Source: Dichetophora obliterata
Lineage: Eukaryota; Arthropoda; Insecta; Diptera; Sciomyzidae
Assembly (NCBI GenBank): GCA_963920525.1
Contig: OY986439.1
Span: forward strand, 37,365,819 to 37,429,818
DNA: 64,000 bases
Reading direction: 5' to 3'
A model generated the notes under the pieces. The model worked only from the letters and a program-made list of their open reading frames with translations. It did no database searches and was not told where the DNA came from. A program made the translations under genes and the position numbers. This document shows positions 44,701 through 56,368 of the stretch, one piece after another (position 1 is the stretch's first letter; each line of letters starts with the position of its first letter).

Positions 44701-47397
44701 AACAAATGTGGCATTATGAAATTAAGGGAAAAAATGAGAAATTGAAGCTTCAAAATCTCATCGCCCCGATGGTGCAGTGCGTCTACGCGCTTGCACGGGC
44801 AATCACAAAGATTTCTGATGACGCGTTTAGCACGCAGAAATTGTACAATAAAATCAATTTGCTAGTGGTTTTTTTCCTTTCATATTGAAAAAACCTTGTT
44901 GTTGTTGTTGTTTCTTTAGAAAAATTCGTTAGAACAATTAATTGTTTCTAACTTTGACCTTAAGCTCGATAAACGATTTTAAACTGTCAAACAACTAGAA
45001 TTTGTATTTAAAATCAAGTATGATTTAAACTATCAAACATTTAGAATTTGTATTTAAATCATATAAAGTCAACATAATAAACATAGAGGTCATTTAGGAA
45101 AAAACTTTAATCAAATGGTAGAGCTCGACCAAACGGAAACAGCTGAAAAACAAAATCAGCAAAAATTCTAAAAACAACTTCAGTAAACATGCTTTGTTAG
45201 TGCAGAATTCCAGCAGGCTGTTGGACTACATATAATATAGGCATAGAAACTAAAGTAAAACAGAAATACAACAACAAATGTGGCATTATGAAATTAAGGG
45301 AAAAAATGAGAAATTGAAGCTTCAAAATCTCATCGCCCCGATGGTGCAGTGCGTCTACGCGCTTGCACGGGCAATCACAAAGATTTCTGATGACGCGTTT
45401 AGCACGCAGAAATTGTACAATAAAATCAATTTGCTAGTGGTTTTTTTCCTTTCATATTGAAAAAACCTTGTTGTTGTTGTTGTTTCTTTAGAAAAATTCG
45501 TTAGAACAATTAATTGTTTCTAACTTTGACCTTAAGCTCGATAAACGATTTTAAACTGTCAAACAACTAGAATTTGTATTTAAAATCAAGTATGATTTAA
45601 ACTATCAAACATTTAGAATTTGTATTTAAATCATATAAAGTCAACATAATAAACATAGAGGTCATTTAGGAAAAAACTTTAATCAAATGGTAGAGCTCGA
45701 CCAAACGGAAACAGCTGAAAAACAAAATCAGCAAAAATTCTAAAAACAACTTCAGTAAACATGCTTTGTTAGTGCAGAATTCCAGCAGGCTGTTGGACTA
45801 CATATAATATAGGCATAGAAACTAAAGTAAAACAGAAATACAACAACAAATGTGGCATTATGAAATTAAGGGAAAAAATGAGAAATTGAAGCTTCAAAAT
45901 CTCATCGCCCCGATGGTGCAGTGCGTCTACGCGCTTGCACGGGCAATCACAAAGATTTCTGATGACGCGTTTAGCACGCAGAAATTGTACAATAAAATCA
46001 ATTTGCTAGTGGTTTTTTTCCTTTCATATTGAAAAAACCTTGTTGTTGTTGTTGTTTCTTTAGAAAAATTCGTTAGAACAATTAATTGTTTCTAACTTTG
46101 ACCTTAAGCTCGATAAACGATTTTAAACTGTCAAACAACTAGAATTTGTATTTAAAATCAAGTATGATTTAAACTATCAAACATTTAGAATTTGTATTTA
46201 AATCATATAAAGTCAACATAATAAACATAGAGGTCATTTAGGAAAAAACTTTAATCAAATGGTAGAGCTCGACCAAACGGAAACAGCTGAAAAACAAAAT
46301 CAGCAAAAATTCTAAAAACAACTTCAGTAAACATGCTTTGTTAGTGCAGAATTCCAGCAGGCTGTTGGACTACATATAATATAGGCATAGAAACTAAAGT
46401 AAAACAGAAATACAACAACAAATGTGGCATTATGAAATTAAGGGAAAAAATGAGAAATTGAAGCTTCAAAATCTCATCGCCCCGATGGTGCAGTGCGTCT
46501 ACGCGCTTGCACGGGCAATCACAAAGATTTCTGATGACGCGTTTAGCACGCAGAAATTGTACAATAAAATCAATTTGCTAGTGGTTTTTTTCCTTTCATA
46601 TTGAAAAAACCTTGTTGTTGTTGTTGTTTCTTTAGAAAAATTCGTTAGAACAATTAATTGTTTCTAACTTTGACCTTAAGCTCGATAAACGATTTTAAAC
46701 TGTCAAACAACTAGAATTTGTATTTAAAATCAAGTATGATTTAAACTATCAAACATTTAGAATTTGTATTTAAATCATATAAAGTCAACATTAATTAACA
46801 TTAAAATAATTAATGCACATTATAGCGTTAAGAATGCTATGTTTGGAAGAGAATTTTGCTGAAGTGAACGTGGTACGAGGTTCGCGGAGAAGTCTGCGGG
46901 ACCACTCGAATCCTTTGGAGTTGTATGATCCAATGTAAGTGTTGAAACTTTTGCAAATAATTTTACTTAAACTCAATTACTTTTGACTTTTCTTTTTGTT
47001 TCTATGTGTTGTTTGTTTGCTGCAGATCAAAATCGCGAAGTAAAGCCAGCTCGCAATTGGTTAGAAGTTATGGACGTTCAAAGTTTGCAAAAATACAGAA
47101 AAGCAAAAGTTTAGAAGCTCTTGTAATTGAAGTCCGTTTATGGAGAAGCAATTAAAAAGTCACTTTATTTCATTATTTTTAATAAATTTATCTTAATAAA
47201 ATTACATGTTTACTGTCATTCGCCAGCAAATATAAACTGAATAATTCCACCAAAAAAGTGAACAAAATAACCTAAAAAAATCGTTCACAATGGGGGGATT
47301 TTTTCGAACATGCGAACAAATCCCTGCGTAATTCACAATAAGGGAACAATAAATTGGGGAACAAATTCGGGCGAATCGCTTTTCACAATAGGGCTGA
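41735..47397. mobile_element. PIF/Harbinger-like element C, copy 1, interrupted by the 4.8-kb array
   Basis: Left end TAGCCTTATTGTGAAATCC, right end complement of TCAGCCCTATTGTGAAAAGC. The + strand at 46820-46938 reads EENFAEVNVVRGSRRSLRDHSNPLELYDPM then a donor-like gtaagtg, which matches the N-terminal LRDxSNPLE region I know from HARBI1-like transposases. The rest of the transposase is gone. Copy 2 at 50421-51262 is the uninterrupted version. Confidence 0.65.
41985..46789. repeat. 4.8-kb inverted array of 572-bp tandem repeats with 16-bp target duplication
   Basis: The left arm (41985-44208) has about 3.9 units in one orientation, the right arm (44217-46789) about 4.5 units in the other. 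Equivalent points recur every 572 bp (42202, 42774, 43346, 43918; then 44706, 45278, 45850, 46422). Units are almost identical; the outermost left unit differs by one base at about 42167. The arms meet at 44209-44224, where GCTTGCAC is doubled. ATTAATTAACATTAAA occurs at 41969-41984 and 46790-46805 but once (50658-50673) in the uninterrupted element C copy, proving insertion. Each unit has a tRNA-like head (gatggtgcagtgcg..gcgcttgcacggg), a GTT microsatellite and two inverted AT-rich blocks. A 60-codon ORF is preserved in all eight units simply because the units are identical. Confidence 0.9.
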
Positions 47398-48252
47398 ATG
47401 ACTAAACTAAATATATCGTAAAAAAGCGATATGGAATTTCAATAAAATTGATACATGCTACATGCAAGCACATAAGTTAAACAAGGACAACAATAGTCAG
47501 AAGAGTTAAATGAAAAACAATGCTTGCTCCCGGCATTTGGGCTGTGACTTAGAGAGAAAACTCAGATAGACTTACAAACTAAATAACACTTAAAGATATT
47601 TAAACCTAAAAACAACTGTCCAATAGAATAAAATATAAGGAATATAATGTTAACAGCCAAATTAACAGTAAAGCTAGTGAATGAATGACAATTAAAAGTT
47701 AGTAACAGAAGATTAAATTAAGTAAAAAAATTAAAGAGTACAAGTAGAAATACAAAACAAAGTTCAACAATTACAATTATATTAAATTAAATTCTACAGA
47801 TAACACAAACTAGCCTCTATGAGTGCCAGGGAGTGTTTTAATATAAAAAGAAGGTAACAAAGGTGCAGAAAAGTCAATCAGCCCTATTCCAGAATCCGTC
47901 GTAGCGTAAATTTTCTTTCGGATTCGTAATGAAGTATTCTACAATCCGAATCGAATTCGAACATTCTTACATTCGTAGCATTGCAACTACACATTCCGAA
48001 CGTATCAACTTTTGACCTTCGAAACTACGAATCCTTCGTAAAACGTTTCTCTAATAATTTTATTTCTAACAAGGCTCAAATTATTCCTCTCTGTATATAT
48101 GCTCTAACCTAACAACATAAGTTTATTTTAAAACTTTATTTTCATGATAACTTATAAATGATATCTTCGAGCATCAAAAATCTTTTAGTTGGTCTAACTG
48201 CACTTACCTTTCTCCTATTGGTTTAATTAAAGAAAATATTCCTTTGGATATT
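47398..48252. other. A-rich sequence with a CAGCCCTATTCC-family fragment
   Basis: 47880-48060 matches the left end of the 33913/48253 family (cagccctattccagaatccgt, ttcggattcgtaatg) without its right end. The rest, A-rich with no ORF, may be 3' sequence of the - strand retrotransposon upstream. Confidence 0.45.
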
Positions 48253-48923
48253 CAGCCCTATTCCAGAATTCGTCGTAATGAATTTCCGAACGTAAAGCTA
48301 CGCTACGAATACGACAAATTTGCTAATCCAAATTCCGAACGAAACTTCCCCTTTTCGAACTTACTTTCGGGAGTTCGAAAACAACTGGTTTCAACAGCAG
48401 ACAAACAAATAAAAATTGAAAAACTGAAGTGTTTTTGATCAACATTGTATTTTTTAGCTGTGATATTTAATGGATTTCATTGCAATTGCAATCTTCACAC
48501 AATAAAAGGAAGATTTCTCACATAGAGAATCTATGAAAATTCGTCGAAGAATATTGCGAGATTCCATCAACCCTTTGGAAATGGATTACGAAATGTGGGA
48601 AATGCACTAAATAAATCGCAACTAACATATTCACAGGTTTATATAAAAATAATTTAACTTTATTAACCAAAAATTATTTACAAGTTTTATTTTACGACCT
48701 AACTCTTTAAAAATGTAATTGTTTTCTTTTGTCGTAAACAAATCCGTCGAGGCAAGGCTCTCGTGAAAAAATCCGAAAAACAGCTGCCAAAAGTTGATAC
48801 GTTCGGAATGTGTAGTTGCAATGCTACAAATGTAAGAATGTTCGAATTCGATTCGGATTGTAGAATACTTCATTACGAATCCGAAAGAAAATTTACGCTA
48901 TGACGGATTCTGGAATAGGGCTG
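48253..48923. mobile_element. CAGCCCTATTCCAGAA-family element, copy 2
   Basis: CAGCCCTATTCCAGAATTCG left and complement right (ggattctggaatagggctg). The interior resembles 33913-34492 (acgtaaagctacgctacgaatacgac, ttcgaaaacaactg, agcagacaaacaaat). Confidence 0.75.
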
Positions 48924-50416
48924 AATATTTAAACAACTATTAAATATAATTGTAAGAAAATTTTAAGCATCAACAGAAAATTTTTTAATAAGAAAATTGG
49001 AGATATTTTTAATTATAGAGGAAAGCTCATTTGAATTTGTAAAATGAAAAAATCATCACTACTCAGGGAGGAAAAATTATCGTCAAAGAAATAAACAGAG
49101 TTAGGATAATTGGATAAACAATTTCGAACAGAGTTTTTGATATGAGAAGAATTAGATCTGCTGGAAGAGTTGTCAGTATAAACAGAAGTAAAGTGTTGAT
49201 GAAAAGAATTTAGAATTTCATTTTTAGAAGTAATAGTTACATCATTAACCGAAATTTCTTTAAAAGAACCAATCTTTTTATTTCCAAGAATGCCAAAAAT
49301 TTCTTTAAAACCATTTGGATCAGGTTTAAATTTTTGAACCCTGGCATTAAATTCAGCAGAATGATCTATTTGAACTGGTTCTTTTCTTCGAATTTTGAGC
49401 AATTGTATTTGTTTAGAAAGTAAATTATATTCAGAGTTACATCTATTTGAATTTCTATGAAATATTCTTTTAAGTTCTCTTTGCCAATCATATTTAATTT
49501 TAAATAATTTTTTTACGTGATCAGAAAAAATGAATTTTTTACCTTTGAGATCAATACGTTTTGTGTGAGAATCAAAATTCGAATTTACAGAAGAGGTGAA
49601 AAAATCAATTAATTCATCAATTTCATGACAGTTAAGATTACGATTAACAGGTGGAGAGTTAAAAGCAAGAGATATATCCAAATCAATTTTGAACAAATTC
49701 CAATTTGTATCTTTAAAACAGGTAAAAAAACGTGGTCTGCTTAATTGAAAGTCAAAATCTGGAAGGTCTAAAACAAGTTTAATGGGAAAGTGATCTGAAA
49801 AGGTTGGAAGACTAGAAATTTTAAAAATGGTGTTAAAAGGATCAATGAGACTAGAAAATAATAAAAACTGATCTAAAAAAGAGGGACCATTAGGATAAGA
49901 AGGTGAATCGCTACAAATTCTTGAAAAATTAAGTAAAGAGTCATGAAGCCAATTTGAAAAATGTCTACCATTATGATTTTCAAAAGAGTCACCCCAGGAA
50001 GGATTTCGAGCATTTAAATCACCTCCTATAACCGTCCCATCGAAATCTTTAGAAAATAAATAAATTTTAGAAAGACCTTCATAAATACCAGAGGCAGAAA
50101 AATTACACGAAAAATAAATAGAACCAAATGAAAATGTGTAAGAAGTTGAACCACATAAAAGAGCTACTTCAATAATATGTGGAAACGAAATTCCAGGAAT
50201 GAAAACTGGACAAAAAGGAAAATAATTTTCAATCAAAATGCCAACTCCCAAAGTCGAATTATCTGGAATAAAACTAATTTTCAAGAGTTGATATTTTATT
50301 TTTCAAATGCGTTTCTTGAATAAAAGCTAAATCAATATGATGTGAACGAATGGTTTAAATTAAGCCAATTTTTCTGCTAGTATCAAGATAAGAGCTAGAG
50401 AGAAAGATAAGAGAGA
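48924..50416 (-). pseudogene. Non-LTR retrotransposon ORF2: endonuclease domain
   Basis: An open frame of 423 codons (50284-49013) reads as an APE-type endonuclease: GGDLNARNPSWGD at residues 87-99 and the SDHFPI box at 163-168. A linker with basic residues follows. Upstream in another frame, 50400-50290 gives HIDLAFIQETHLKNK, containing the catalytic Glu region, so a one-base frameshift separates the N-terminus. The frame stops at 49013, before the reverse transcriptase, which is missing; the CAGCCC element at 48253-48923 lies just beyond. The element cannot be active. Confidence 0.8.
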
Positions 50417-50420
50417 TATT

Positions 50421-51262
50421 TAGCCTTATTGTGAAATCCGCCCGGATTTTTGTTCCCTACAAATTTTGCTCTTCCCCCGAATAAAAACATGCGATTGTAA
50501 ATTCCGCCCGAGTAATTGCTCACGTCGAACTTTCGAACATAGGTTGTCAAAGTCAGCTGTTTTTAAGTGACCAAAATAAATTGGAAATTCAATAAGAAGT
50601 CGCACCAGAATTTATGAAAACTAGTAATAATAGACGAAGAAACTAAAAATTAATAAAATTAATTAACATTAAAATAATAAATGCACAGTAAAGAGTTAAG
50701 AATGCTATGTTTGGAAGAGAATTTTGCTGAAGTGAACGTGCTACGAGGTTCGCGGAGAAGTCTGCGGGACCACTCGAATCCTTTGGAGTTGTATGATCCA
50801 ATGTAAGTGTTGAAACTATTTGCAAATAATTTTACTTAAACTCAGTTACTTTTGACTTTTCTTTTTGTTTCTATGTGTTGTTTGTTTGCTGCAAATCAAA
50901 ATCGCGAAGTAAAGTCAGCTCGCAATTGGTTAGAAGTTATGGACGTTCAAAGTTTGCAAAAATACAGAAAAGCAAAAGTTTAGAAGCTCTTCTAATTGAA
51001 GTCCGTTTATCGAGAAGCAATTTAAAAGTCACTTTAATTATTTTTAATAAATTTATCTTAATAAAATTACATGTTTACTGTCATTCGCCAGCAAATATAA
51101 AGTGAATAAATCCACCAAAAAAGTGAACAAAATAACCTAAAAAAATCGTTCACAATAGGGGGATTTTTTCGAACATGCGAACAAATCCCTGCGTATTTCA
51201 CAATAAGGGAACAATAAATTTGGGAACAAATCCGGGCGAATCGCTTTTCACAATAGGGCTGA
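50421..51262. mobile_element. PIF/Harbinger-like element C, copy 2 (empty site for the array)
   Basis: Same ends as copy 1. The + strand at 50704-50802 encodes LRGSRRSLRDHSNPLELYDPM, then gtaagtg. At 50958-51030 both copies share an exon-like segment (RSYGRSKFAKIQKSKSLEAL in one frame). It is inserted between ORF1 and ORF2 of the - strand retrotransposon. It lacks most of the transposase. Confidence 0.7.
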
Positions 51263-51263
51263 T

Positions 51264-52140
51264 TGAGATTTAGCTTCATCAAAAGACATTTTTTTATAAT
51301 TTTGCAAGAAGTTAATTTTATCTTCTAAGGAAATTGGATTGGAAATGTTAAAAAAGTTTAAAAATTCATCAATAATGGCAGGTTTATGAGATGAAGCAGC
51401 ATTAGAAGCAGAGAAAAGGCTAGAGAATGTTCTACTGGGCGAAGTTAAAGACGCTTTATTTAACGCTACTGCAACAGTATTTCTGGCAACAACTTTTTTT
51501 CTTTCAGCACAATAATTTGTTTCTTTTTAGCAGCTAAATGGTCTTTATAAACGGAACAATCCCTCCAATTAGCAGGATGTCCAGTTTGCTTACAATTTAC
51601 ATAAAAAGGAGGACTATCTGAATCCTTAGGAATTAAACATTTGCCAGGTTCATGTTCAACTTTACATTTAACACAAGAGAACTTTCTGCAACAGTTACGA
51701 GAAATGTGACCCCATCGTTAGCATCGTCTACATTGGATTTATTTGTCTTTAATATTCGGAGTTTCCCATTGAATTGATTGGCTCAAGAGGAATCTTAAAT
51801 GATTTATGTCACTTGCCTTCTTTCCAGGAAGAAGAGTAACTAAAAATAAACCAGTATCGGTACCATTTTTAATAGAAAAGGGAGTGTCAAATTTTGAAAC
51901 ATTAGAAACCACTAAAGGACTTGAAATATCCAAAGCATTTTTAATCTCTTCAGATACTGAACCAAGGCACAAACCTCTCAAAATAACACTGATTGGTTTC
52001 AAGCACTTAGGCTTATAAGAATATGAATCAACCCCTTTATCACGAAGAATTGACATCAATTCGGTGTGAATTTCAACGTTATCAACGTAGAGCTTACTTT
52101 TAAATTTAGATTTGTTTTCTATTTTAAAAAAATTTTGGAT
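51264..52140 (-). pseudogene. Non-LTR retrotransposon ORF1 (gag-like, zinc knuckles)
   Basis: The - strand frame from about 52059 reads SYSYKPKCLKPISVILRGLC..GLFLVTLLPGKKASDINHL, typical of the Jockey/I ORF1 region before the knuckles. It is followed by CRRC-x4-H-x4-C, CVKC-x3-H-x4-C and a CKQTGH knuckle. A TAA lies inside the first knuckle, at about 51720, where a residue would stand between CRRC and RWGH. The frame then continues to about 51480. It belongs with the endonuclease ORF at 48924-50416; the two are now separated by element C. Confidence 0.7.
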
Positions 52141-52432
52141 ATTTAATGTTTAATATCTACATTATATAAAAAGATGGGAGGACAAAAACTTTTCCGCCCA
52201 GACATAAAAACACTAGTATTGTGTTTTTTATTATTTAATGCCCCTATTATGGTTTACAACTTTGCTTAAAGTTGAGTTGTTAAATAAAAATCGGTATAAT
52301 GATTTACAACACAACCAAACTTCTAACTGCAAAGTTGTCTTTCCAGTTGTGTATGTACACTTTTTGGCATTATGAATTACAACCGAACTTGAATGCGGTT
52401 GTGTCAAGTGTCAAAATTTTACAACGGCATTT

Positions 52433-52717
52433 GTGAGGTTGTCTGCTGGTTGTGTTATAAAGGAAAAGTGGCAAATAACTTGTAAGTTGCAACAATTATT
52501 AATAAAAATAATATTTAGGAAAGTAACTACCAAAAAACAATTCGATAGGATGGTTTCGATGCTAGAGAAGTATCCAGATGTGACTAGGGTAAAAGGGCAT
52601 TTTGGATCTAGCAAGCATCTGACCAATGAGCTCTGGGATAAGTTTACTGTTGAGCTCAATAGCATCGGGCCTCCAACACGCTCTCCACAGGAATGGCAAA
52701 GGGTTTGTTATAAGTAA
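52433..52717 (+). CDS. Myb/SANT-like DNA-binding exon of element A
   Basis: The conserved part starts after an acceptor-like tatttag at about 52518: KKQFDRMVSMLEKYPDVTR, then NELWDKFTVELNSIGPPTRS and EWQRV. The spacing of Trp residues and the ELNS.GPP.RS.. motif fit the Myb/SANT-like accessory proteins carried by PIF/Harbinger transposons and by zeste-type regulators. A Ser/Pro/His-rich repeat segment (SRSPAHPSRS.., 55360-55575) and a coiled-coil-like tail (SIEEERLNAFKTQTKNQIEI, about 55590-55660, in another frame) probably were later parts of the same protein. A stop and frame change separate them, so this copy is probably dead. Confidence 0.55.
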   Translation: MRLSAGCVIKEKWQITCKLQQLLIKIIFRKVTTKKQFDRMVSMLEKYPDVTRVKGHFGSSKHLTNELWDKFTVELNSIGPPTRSPQEWQRVCYK

Positions 52718-52852
52718 AATAAATAAAAGAAAATTTTGCAAAAACATTATTTTATTAATAAATATTATTAAACAACTATACCAACTTGAAAAGAAATTTG
52801 GTAAACAACAAACAAATTATTTCCGCAACAGGAGGAGGTCCATCACAAGAGA

Positions 52853-53179
52853 TTAGTTTGACTCCATTTGAAGTGTTGCTGATTGGACTAAACTCCACAA
52901 TATTTTAACACCGCCAGGCAGACCTTTCACATTAAATCTCTGCAAAGAACCATCCAAGTACACCAGTTGTGTGTTGTTATTTTTTCTTATATCTACTGTT
53001 TCGCTCTCTAAGCATTGAGTATGCATGGAATATTTCGCATTTAGATAACGATGGAATAGGTATGAGAGAGTGAAATTACCAAGTATCAAAAATACTAGTT
53101 TGAGCACATACAGAACAAACAGATATATCGATAATACTGTTATCTTTATTTGGAATATCTGGAGTATGTGACGTTGCAA
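52853..53179 (-). other. 108-codon ORF in element A, function unknown
   Basis: Opposite strand to the Myb-like exon. It has two hydrophobic segments near the N-terminus and then LFHRYLNAKYSMHTQCLESE and VYLDGSLQRFNVKGLPGGV. I do not recognise it. The deletion copy at 58061-59423 has lost most of it, so it may be part of the element's original coding capacity or chance. Confidence 0.3.
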
Positions 53180-53212
53180 GCATAAAGATTAAAGAGCGAA
53201 ATAAACAACAAA

Positions 53213-54695
53213 AAAAGAAATAAAGTTTTGAAATAATAGGATTGCCACCTAATAATATGTATTTTTTAGAATTTTAAACATCATTTAACAGTATAAGGGA
53301 GTCACTGATATCGAATCTGAAGTCAGAATTTTAAAATGCAAAATGGTGGATAGGGTTGCCACCTTAATTTTTTGTATTTTTATGAATTCGGGGCTGGCAA
53401 AAAAAAAATGGTAAACTAAAAATGGGTCGCTGAATCCGAATCCGTGGCCAGAATTTCAATATGATAAAGTTTTGAAATAATAGGGTTGCCACCTAATAAT
53501 ATGTATTTTTTAGAATTTTAAACATCATTTAACAGTATTAGGGAGCCACTGATTTCGAATCTGAAGTCGGAATTTTAAAATGCAAAATGGTGGATAGGGT
53601 TGCCACCTTAATTTTTTGTATTTTTATAAATTCGGGGCTGGCAAAAAAATGGTACATCAAAAGTGGGTCGCTGAATACGAATCCACGGTCAGAATTTCAA
53701 AATTATAAAGTTTTGAAATAATAGGGTTGCCACCAAATCATATGTATTTTTAAGAATTTTAAACATCATTTAACAGTGTTAGGGAGTCACTGGTTTCGAA
53801 TCTGAAGTCAGAATTTTAAAATTAAAAATGGTGGATAGGGTTGCCACCTTAATTTTTTGTATTTTTATGAATTCGGAACTGGCAAAAAAATGGTACACAA
53901 AAATGGGTCGCTGAGTCCGAATCCGTGGTCAGAATTTCAAAATGATGAAATTTTATAATAATAGGGCTGCCACCTAATAATATGTATTTTCAAAAGTAAA
54001 AGCAACCCTATTATTTCAAAATTTTATAATTTTAATATTCTGACCGCGGATTCGGATTCAGCGACCCTTTTTATTTATTTACCATTTTTTTTGCCAGCCC
54101 CGAATTCATAAAAATACAAAAAATTAAGGTGGCAACCCTATCCACCATTTTGCATTTTAAAATTCTGACTTCAGATTCGAAATCAGTGACTCCCTAATAC
54201 TGTTAAATTATGTTTAAAATTCTAAAAAATACATATTATTAGGTGGCAACCCTATTATTTCAAAACTTTATCATTTTGAAATTCTGGCCACGGATTCGGA
54301 TTCAGCGACCCATTTTTGGTATACCATTTTTTTTTTGGCAGTCTCGAATTCGTAAAAATTTAAAATATTAAGGTGGCAACCCTATCCACCATCATGAATT
54401 TAAAAATTTTGAGTTCAGATTCGAAATCAGTAACCTCCCAATACTGTTCCTTCATGTTTAAATTTCTTAAAATAAAACATTTTTAGGTGGCAACCCTATG
54501 TGTAGAAAAATTTTCGAATTTTGAAATTCTGACAACGGATTCGGATTCAGCGACCCATTTTTACCCTTTAGTTCGCGCCAGCCCCGAATTCGTAAAAATA
54601 AAAAATTAAGGTGGCAACCTTATCCAAATTTTAAAATTCTGACATCAGATTCGAAATCAGTAACCCCCAATACTGTTTCCATATGCTTAAAAATC
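53213..54695. repeat. Inverted array of about 241-bp tandem repeats nested in element A
   Basis: 'aaagttttgaaataatagggttgcc' recurs at about 53222, 53466 and 53707, then from about 53990 the same units run in the opposite orientation (gcaaccctattatttcaaaa.., aaggtggcaaccctatccacc). Each unit contains two 'agggttgccacc' boxes. Copies differ by several percent and indels, so the array is older than the 572-bp one. This direct-then-inverted layout resembles Foldback-type termini. Confidence 0.8.
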
Positions 54696-55920
54696 TGTAT
54701 TTTCAATATTTTGACACCAAGTAAATAAAAAATATTAAAATGAGAGTGATGAGAGCGAATTAAAAATCTTATCTCACCAATTTTCACGAGTTAAATATTT
54801 CTGGGGTTAAGCTATCTCGCCACCATTTTTATCTCCAGCTTGAAGAGTTAAATGCTTAACTCACTGTGAACAAATAAAAAACTGGAAAAATCATGGAATT
54901 AACTCGGGGATAAATTTATCTCTCTGTGAACAAAATGGCCCTTAGTAGAATAGAAATAGAAAAACTCAACATCAATACAAAGAGAACGATCTGGAATATC
55001 CATATTGAATGGATATATCCATTTAAAAAAGGGTTAAAACAGATACTCCACTTAGTGCAACAAATAAAGAAAAAAAAAGCTTACACTACAATGAGAGCCA
55101 GAGAAAGAGATGATAAGCTCTCTGCTCATTCCAAAGCATATAAGCATATGTTCTGTTCTACTCCTTGTTGTATTTGTACCAATATTATCAGGTTTTTACT
55201 TGTTATATCTGTTTGTACAAGTAGAACGGATGGTTCGCTGCAGGGCTTTATTTCACATTTTAATTTCTCACTTTCACATTTCAATCCTCAAATGCTGATT
55301 AAAGGGAAAATGATTATAACCACTTGAACTGCCAACTGCCCAATCAATGTGCTCAAACCACAAGCCGATCTCCACTTCTTCCCAGCCAATCTCCTGCACA
55401 TCCTAGCCGATCTCATGCGCATCCTAACATATTTCCTGCGCATCCTAGCCGATCACCTGCACATCTAAACCGTTCTCCTACATATACAAGTCCATCTTTA
55501 CAGCATCACCGATCGCCTACTAATCCTAGCCAATCTTCACAACCTAGCCAAACTGTTCCAAATCCCAGCCGTGGGTGATTTACCAAAGTACACAGCATTG
55601 AGGAAGAGCGTCTCAATGCTTTTAAAACACAAACAAAGAACCAAATAGAAATTTTGAAAAATTTCTTTGAAACTTTTTCTTTAAACCCTGTTCAATTGCA
55701 TTAATAGATAAAAACAGTGAAAATAAAAAAAGCTGTTATTGTATACATATATTCGGCTGTCAAAATTGCATTAAATTCTATTACAATTTTTGAAAGCATC
55801 CCATACAACTCAACTTAGAATGGTTGTAAGCCATAATACCAACAAATATTCCAGTGGTGTGCTAAGTTGAGTTGAGTTGTAGACAACCCAACTCAGTTTG
55901 GTTGTAAATCATAATAGGGC

Positions 55921-56264
55921 TATAAGATGATTGTCATCCTCATTGAACAGTGAAAGAAGTAGAAGGTCTTCCTACTTTTGATGAAAGTGAAAGCAAATCG
56001 TACTGAAACACAATTGAAAGGTGTTAACATAATTTTAAGCAGAAAGTTTATATTTTTTTTTTAATTGCTGAACGGCTTTTATTTATTTAATTTTTTTAAA
56101 CGTCAATAAAATTAATCAACCAAGGAATATATTTTGACATTCAACACCGAATCATCCACCAAATTTTAAATTTACACTTTGAATAATGTAAATTAAAAAT
56201 TGATTAACTGTCATCGTTCAACGTTCACTATCATCGTTTTGTGTGAAATGTGTAAATTCGCCTT
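55921..56264. other. Unassigned sequence between elements A and B
   Basis: No gene; 'catcgttcaacgttcactatcatcg' near 56213 may be worn left terminal sequence of the element B copy that follows. Confidence 0.3.
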
Positions 56265-56368
56265 TAGCAATAATTGTTAAAAATTTAAGTATTTTGTGAT
56301 TATGCTTTCCTTTTTAAAGACTAAAAACTAATATTGAACTGTTTTTGTAATTTTTATGCAGGTCTAAG

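Larger units (their letters stand above)
52240..55920. mobile_element. PIF/Harbinger-like element A, copy 1 (long form)
   Basis: Left GCCCCTATTATGGTTTACAA, right complement (gtaaatcataatagggc). Sub-terminal 'aagttgagttgt' and 'caactcaactta' repeats are inverted. It carries a Myb/SANT-like exon (52433-52717) and a Ser/Pro/His-rich segment (55324-55578), with a further repeat array nested at 53213-54695. Copy 2 at 58061-59423 is a deletion derivative. Confidence 0.65.

Noticed and set aside
42202..46604. Eight identical 60-codon ORFs, four on each strand, as a repeated gene family
   Set aside because: They lie at the same place in each 572-bp repeat and are identical because the repeats are. 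The frame crosses the tRNA-like head, and the diverged relative at 1131-2020 does not keep it.
41985..46789. CRISPR-like or bacterial repeat array
   Set aside because: The units are 572 bp, contiguous and without variable spacers. The surroundings are eukaryotic (introns, MITEs).
54926..55327. 133-codon + strand ORF in element A as a separate gene
   Set aside because: Biased composition, no family, no splice or start support. It lies between the nested array and the Ser/Pro segment of the element and is missing in the deletion copy.
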